The notes beneath the pieces were generated by a model. That model did no database searches and was not told the origin of the DNA. It saw only the letters and a list, made by a program, of their open reading frames with translations. From assembly GCA_035560935.1 (NCBI GenBank), contig DATMYQ010000033.1, forward strand, positions 1 through 8,204: DNA of 8,204 nt, given 5' to 3'. A program made the translations under genes and the position numbers. Positions 5,969 to 8,204 of the stretch are shown here, one piece after another. The DNA is from DATMYQ01 sp035560935 (lineage in GTDB: Bacteria; Bacillota; Negativicutes; Sporomusales; Sporomusaceae). Positions within the stretch are counted from its first letter, which is position 1. Each line of letters starts with the position of its first letter.

Positions 5969-7963
5969 TTATACCCGAAACTTGCTAACAGCCTGTTGCA
6001 ATTCTTCCGCCAGTTTCGCCAGCGTATGGCTGGCAGCAGAAATTTCTTCAGCGGAAGCGGTCTGTTCCTCGGTCGCAGCCGAGACCAATTCTGTTTGCAG
6101 GGCGCTGTTTTTTACGACGGTTTCCATTCTTTCCGCAGCCACCGCCACCTGATCACTGAGAGCAGCCGCTTCCAGCACCGCGCCGGACATGGATTGGCTT
6201 TCCCGGGTCACCTGCCCGACAGATGATTCGATAGCCCGGAAAGCTTCATCCACCTCCTGCATCACCCGGTTGCCGGCTTCCACGTTGGCAGTGCCATTGG
6301 CCATAGCGGTCACGGCCTCCTGTATATTCTGGACATTGCTGTGAATCAGTTCTGATATTTGCCGGGCAGCCGCCTCCGACTGCTCTGCCAGTTTGCGGAC
6401 TTCTTCGGCAACCACGGCAAATCCCCGTCCTTGTTCACCGGCCCGGGCTGCTTCGATGGCCGCATTGAGCGCTAACAGATTGGTTTGTCCGGCAATGCCG
6501 GTAATCAGCGAAACAATTTCCTGAATTTTTTGCGAACTGGCAGAAAGCTGTTCAACGGATATTGCTACGGACTGAGAACTATCACTAATCTGATTCATTT
6601 GCCGGCTGGCCCTTTCCAGTGCGCTATGCCCGCTCTGACTGGCCGTCACCGCTTCTTCCGTCAGTCGGGAAACCGTTTCCGACTTACCGGTCATGTCCCG
6701 AACTTTCTGGCTGATTTGCTGGATGGAGCTGCTGGTCTCATGAATGCTGTGCACTTGTTGTTCGGATCCCGACGCAATTTCATTGACCGATTGCGCCACA
6801 TTCTGAGCCGTATCGGCCGATTGACCGGCTCCGGCCGTCAGTTCCTCCGCCGAGGCTGCCAGGTGTTCCGCAGAATTCATGACCCGGCGAATAGCTTCCT
6901 GCATGTTATGAGACATAGTTGCATAAGCTCCCGCCATCACACCAAATTCATCGGTTCGTTCTACCAGACCGGGATCAATAGTATGTCTCAGGTCACCGGC
7001 AGCAAGTTCCTGAAGATTGGCGGTAATCACCGTCAAGGGCCGGGTGATGGAGCGGGCGATATAAAAGATCAGCAGGAACAGCAGCAAGGCGGCCACCAGA
7101 CTGATGCCGGCGGATACCTGACCCAATAAGGCGGTAGCCCGGAACAGTTCATTCTTGGGCACAGTAACCACCAGCGCCCAGCCGCTGACGCCCACCGGCG
7201 CGGAAGCCATCAACTTCTCGCTGCCACCAAAAAACGTCTCCTGAAACATTGGCTTTCCGGACAGAATATTTTTCCCCACCTCGGCAAAGGCGCCATTTTG
7301 CAGTTTCAGGATATTATCCTCCAGCACTTTCAGCGTTGGATGATAGATATACTGGCCTTCACGGCTTAACAGAAAACCGTAGCCGGTTTCACCGGTTTTT
7401 ACTTTTTGCGCCATTTCAGTAACTTCTTTCAAATCCAGATCCATGCCGACCACGCCGACAATCTGACCATTGACACGAATAGCCCGGGCAATACTGACTA
7501 CCGGTTTCTTCGTAATCACGTCCATATATGCATCAGTGTACACCGCAGTCTGACTGTCCACCGCCTGCTTATACCAGCCGCGGCTGGTAGGATCATAATC
7601 AGCGGGCGGCAGCCAGCCGGTTCCGTCGATAAAATGCTTATCTTTGAATCCTACATAAATATCCCCGGCACCTGGGACATTTTTCGTCATATATTCCATT
7701 AAGCGCCGCAGTTCGTCGTCGGCGGGAATTTGACGGCTTAGTTCGATAGCCAGCGTATCGATCACCGCCTGGCGCTGACGCAGTACCTTATCGATTTCAG
7801 CGGCATGATACGCGGTCAGATTGACTGTGGACTCGCGGATTTGTGTTTCCAAGGCTGCCCGTGCCTGAAAATAGGCAAAAAGTGAAAGGCCAATCAGCAC
7901 GATCATCACAGGCACGGAGATATACAACAATAATTTCGTCCGTAGTTTTATTTTCATATTCAT
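5969..7963 (-). CDS. Methyl-accepting chemotaxis protein with amino-acid-type dCache sensor (second of two)
   Basis: A 664-residue chemoreceptor. A membrane segment (about 11-32) is followed by a double-Cache sensor (about 35-280), a second membrane segment (about 282-303), HAMP (about 304-357) and a signalling coiled coil with its tip at about 492-527. The first Cache lobe contains Y123, R128, W130, Y131 and D175, with the exact spacing of the amino-acid-binding motif known from PctA (Y121, R126, W128, Y129, D173). An amino acid ligand, bound through its carboxylate and amino groups, is therefore predicted. The chosen ATG has AAGGGAGA seven bases upstream; an in-frame ATG at 7996 would add 11 residues through that site. 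The signalling tip is nearly identical to the first receptor's, but the sensors differ clearly. Its leader holds a possible attenuator. No CheR-tether pentapeptide; it ends KFRV. Confidence 0.95.
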   Translation of the reverse strand: MNMKIKLRTKLLLYISVPVMIVLIGLSLFAYFQARAALETQIRESTVNLTAYHAAEIDKVLRQRQAVIDTLAIELSRQIPADDELRRLMEYMTKNVPGAGDIYVGFKDKHFIDGTGWLPPADYDPTSRGWYKQAVDSQTAVYTDAYMDVITKKPVVSIARAIRVNGQIVGVVGMDLDLKEVTEMAQKVKTGETGYGFLLSREGQYIYHPTLKVLEDNILKLQNGAFAEVGKNILSGKPMFQETFFGGSEKLMASAPVGVSGWALVVTVPKNELFRATALLGQVSAGISLVAALLLFLLIFYIARSITRPLTVITANLQELAAGDLRHTIDPGLVERTDEFGVMAGAYATMSHNMQEAIRRVMNSAEHLAASAEELTAGAGQSADTAQNVAQSVNEIASGSEQQVHSIHETSSSIQQISQKVRDMTGKSETVSRLTEEAVTASQSGHSALERASRQMNQISDSSQSVAISVEQLSASSQKIQEIVSLITGIAGQTNLLALNAAIEAARAGEQGRGFAVVAEEVRKLAEQSEAAARQISELIHSNVQNIQEAVTAMANGTANVEAGNRVMQEVDEAFRAIESSVGQVTRESQSMSGAVLEAAALSDQVAVAAERMETVVKNSALQTELVSAATEEQTASAEEISAASHTLAKLAEELQQAVSKFRV

Positions 7964-7970
7964 AAAAGTT

Positions 7971-7978
7971 TCTCCCTT
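7971..7978 (-). promoter_or_regulatory. Ribosome binding site fixing the start of the second chemoreceptor
   Basis: AAGGGAGA on the minus strand lies seven bases before the ATG at 7963. It argues against the upstream in-frame ATG at 7996, whose reading would run through this site, and puts the start two residues before MKIKLRTKLLLY, the typical entry into the first membrane helix. Confidence 0.8.
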
Positions 7979-8092
7979 TTCGCGTAGTATGAACACAGCA
8001 ACCCTCTATTTATTCATTACTGAGCGGATTTCCCTCTTCACCTTCCTTTCTTTTCATTTCGCCGGATACCAACGCCACTATGCTTGGACAGT

Positions 8093-8146
8093 AAAAAAAG
8101 CCCGGCAACGTTTTCTCCATTTTCGATGGACGAAACGCCTGGCTTT
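8093..8146 (-). terminator. Intrinsic terminator in the leader of the second chemoreceptor gene
   Basis: On the minus strand AAAGCC (8146-8141) pairs with GGCTTT (8102-8097). One A-G mismatch, a GG/CC pair and CGTTT/AAACG (8137-8133 with 8113-8109) continue the arm, and CCAT/ATGG closes the tip. Seven T residues (8099-8093) follow. It lies about 130 bases upstream of the start codon, so it either ends a gene outside the window or attenuates the chemoreceptor transcript. Confidence 0.75.
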
Positions 8147-8192
8147 CGGCGTTGAAGCAAGGCAGCACTCTGAATCCTACAGTCATGTTATA
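8093..8192 (-). promoter_or_regulatory. Possible attenuator leader with competing hairpins
   Basis: TATAAC (8192-8187) is a good -10 box; its -35 would fall outside the window. RNA starting near 8180 could first fold AACGCC (8153-8148) with GGCGTT (8139-8134) around a GAAAGCCA loop. That hairpin uses the 5' arm of the terminator at 8093-8146, so the two cannot coexist, which is the logic of an attenuator or riboswitch. The bases do not match any riboswitch class I can name, including c-di-GMP-I. From 8092 to the ribosome binding site I see nothing further. Confidence 0.35.
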
Positions 8193-8204
8193 TTGTGAAA
8201 ATAG

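Noticed and set aside
8010..8186. A 58-codon minus-strand frame starting at ATG 8186
   Set aside because: It has no ribosome binding site, its start is next to a -10-like box, and it runs through an intrinsic terminator with seven T residues. It resembles no family I know.
8060..8192. A c-di-GMP-I (GEMM) riboswitch before the second chemoreceptor gene
   Set aside because: Such switches are common before motility genes, but the conserved GCAAACC-type receptor and the CGCAAAGCC segment are not present.
7989..8198. A 69-codon plus-strand frame at the right end
   Set aside because: It reads antisense through the leader and terminator of the second chemoreceptor gene, has no ribosome binding site and no recognisable domain.

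Overview
The window looks like chromosomal DNA from an anaerobic, motile Firmicute, most likely a Negativicute of the Sporomusa/Pelosinus kind. That assignment is an inference. It rests on strong GGAGG ribosome binding sites, a T-box leader, two Firmicute-style chemoreceptors ending in KFRI/KFRV, roughly even base composition, and two redox flavoproteins of types common in anaerobes. No mobile element, CRISPR array, tRNA or rRNA gene was recognised.

Layout. Positions 1-167 hold no recognisable gene. A promoter near 168-196 precedes a small iron-sulfur flavoprotein gene (266-901, +), which ends in a strong intrinsic terminator. Converging on it is ilvA, threonine ammonia-lyase with a C-terminal ACT domain (996-2240, -). 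ilvA is preceded by a complete T-box leader with its own promoter (about 2316-2624, -). The leader reads best as isoleucine-responsive: an AUU specifier and a UGGU T-box bulge. The first methyl-accepting chemotaxis protein (MCP) gene starts divergently (2824-4824, +). It converges, across a 23-base gap, on a thioredoxin-reductase-like flavoprotein gene (4848-5714, -). A hairpin spanning the MCP stop codon can serve both transcripts. After a 254-base gap with a large hairpin comes a second MCP gene (5969-7963, -). Its 5' leader carries an intrinsic terminator that competes with an alternative hairpin.

How the genes fit together. This is mostly a set of single-gene units, each with its own control signals, rather than one operon. 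The T-box ties ilvA to isoleucine supply, so the enzyme is probably biosynthetic. The second MCP has every position of the published amino-acid-binding dCache motif (Y123, R128, W130, Y131, D175), so it is predicted to sense amino acids; the first MCP lacks it. The thioredoxin-reductase-like protein keeps the FAD motif and the CATC redox pair but has lost both NADPH-binding signatures. That resembles the ferredoxin-linked flavin thioredoxin reductases of anaerobes. The points most worth checking are this loss, the leader of the second MCP gene, and the dCache ligand prediction. I found no clear sign of a wholly new multi-gene system.
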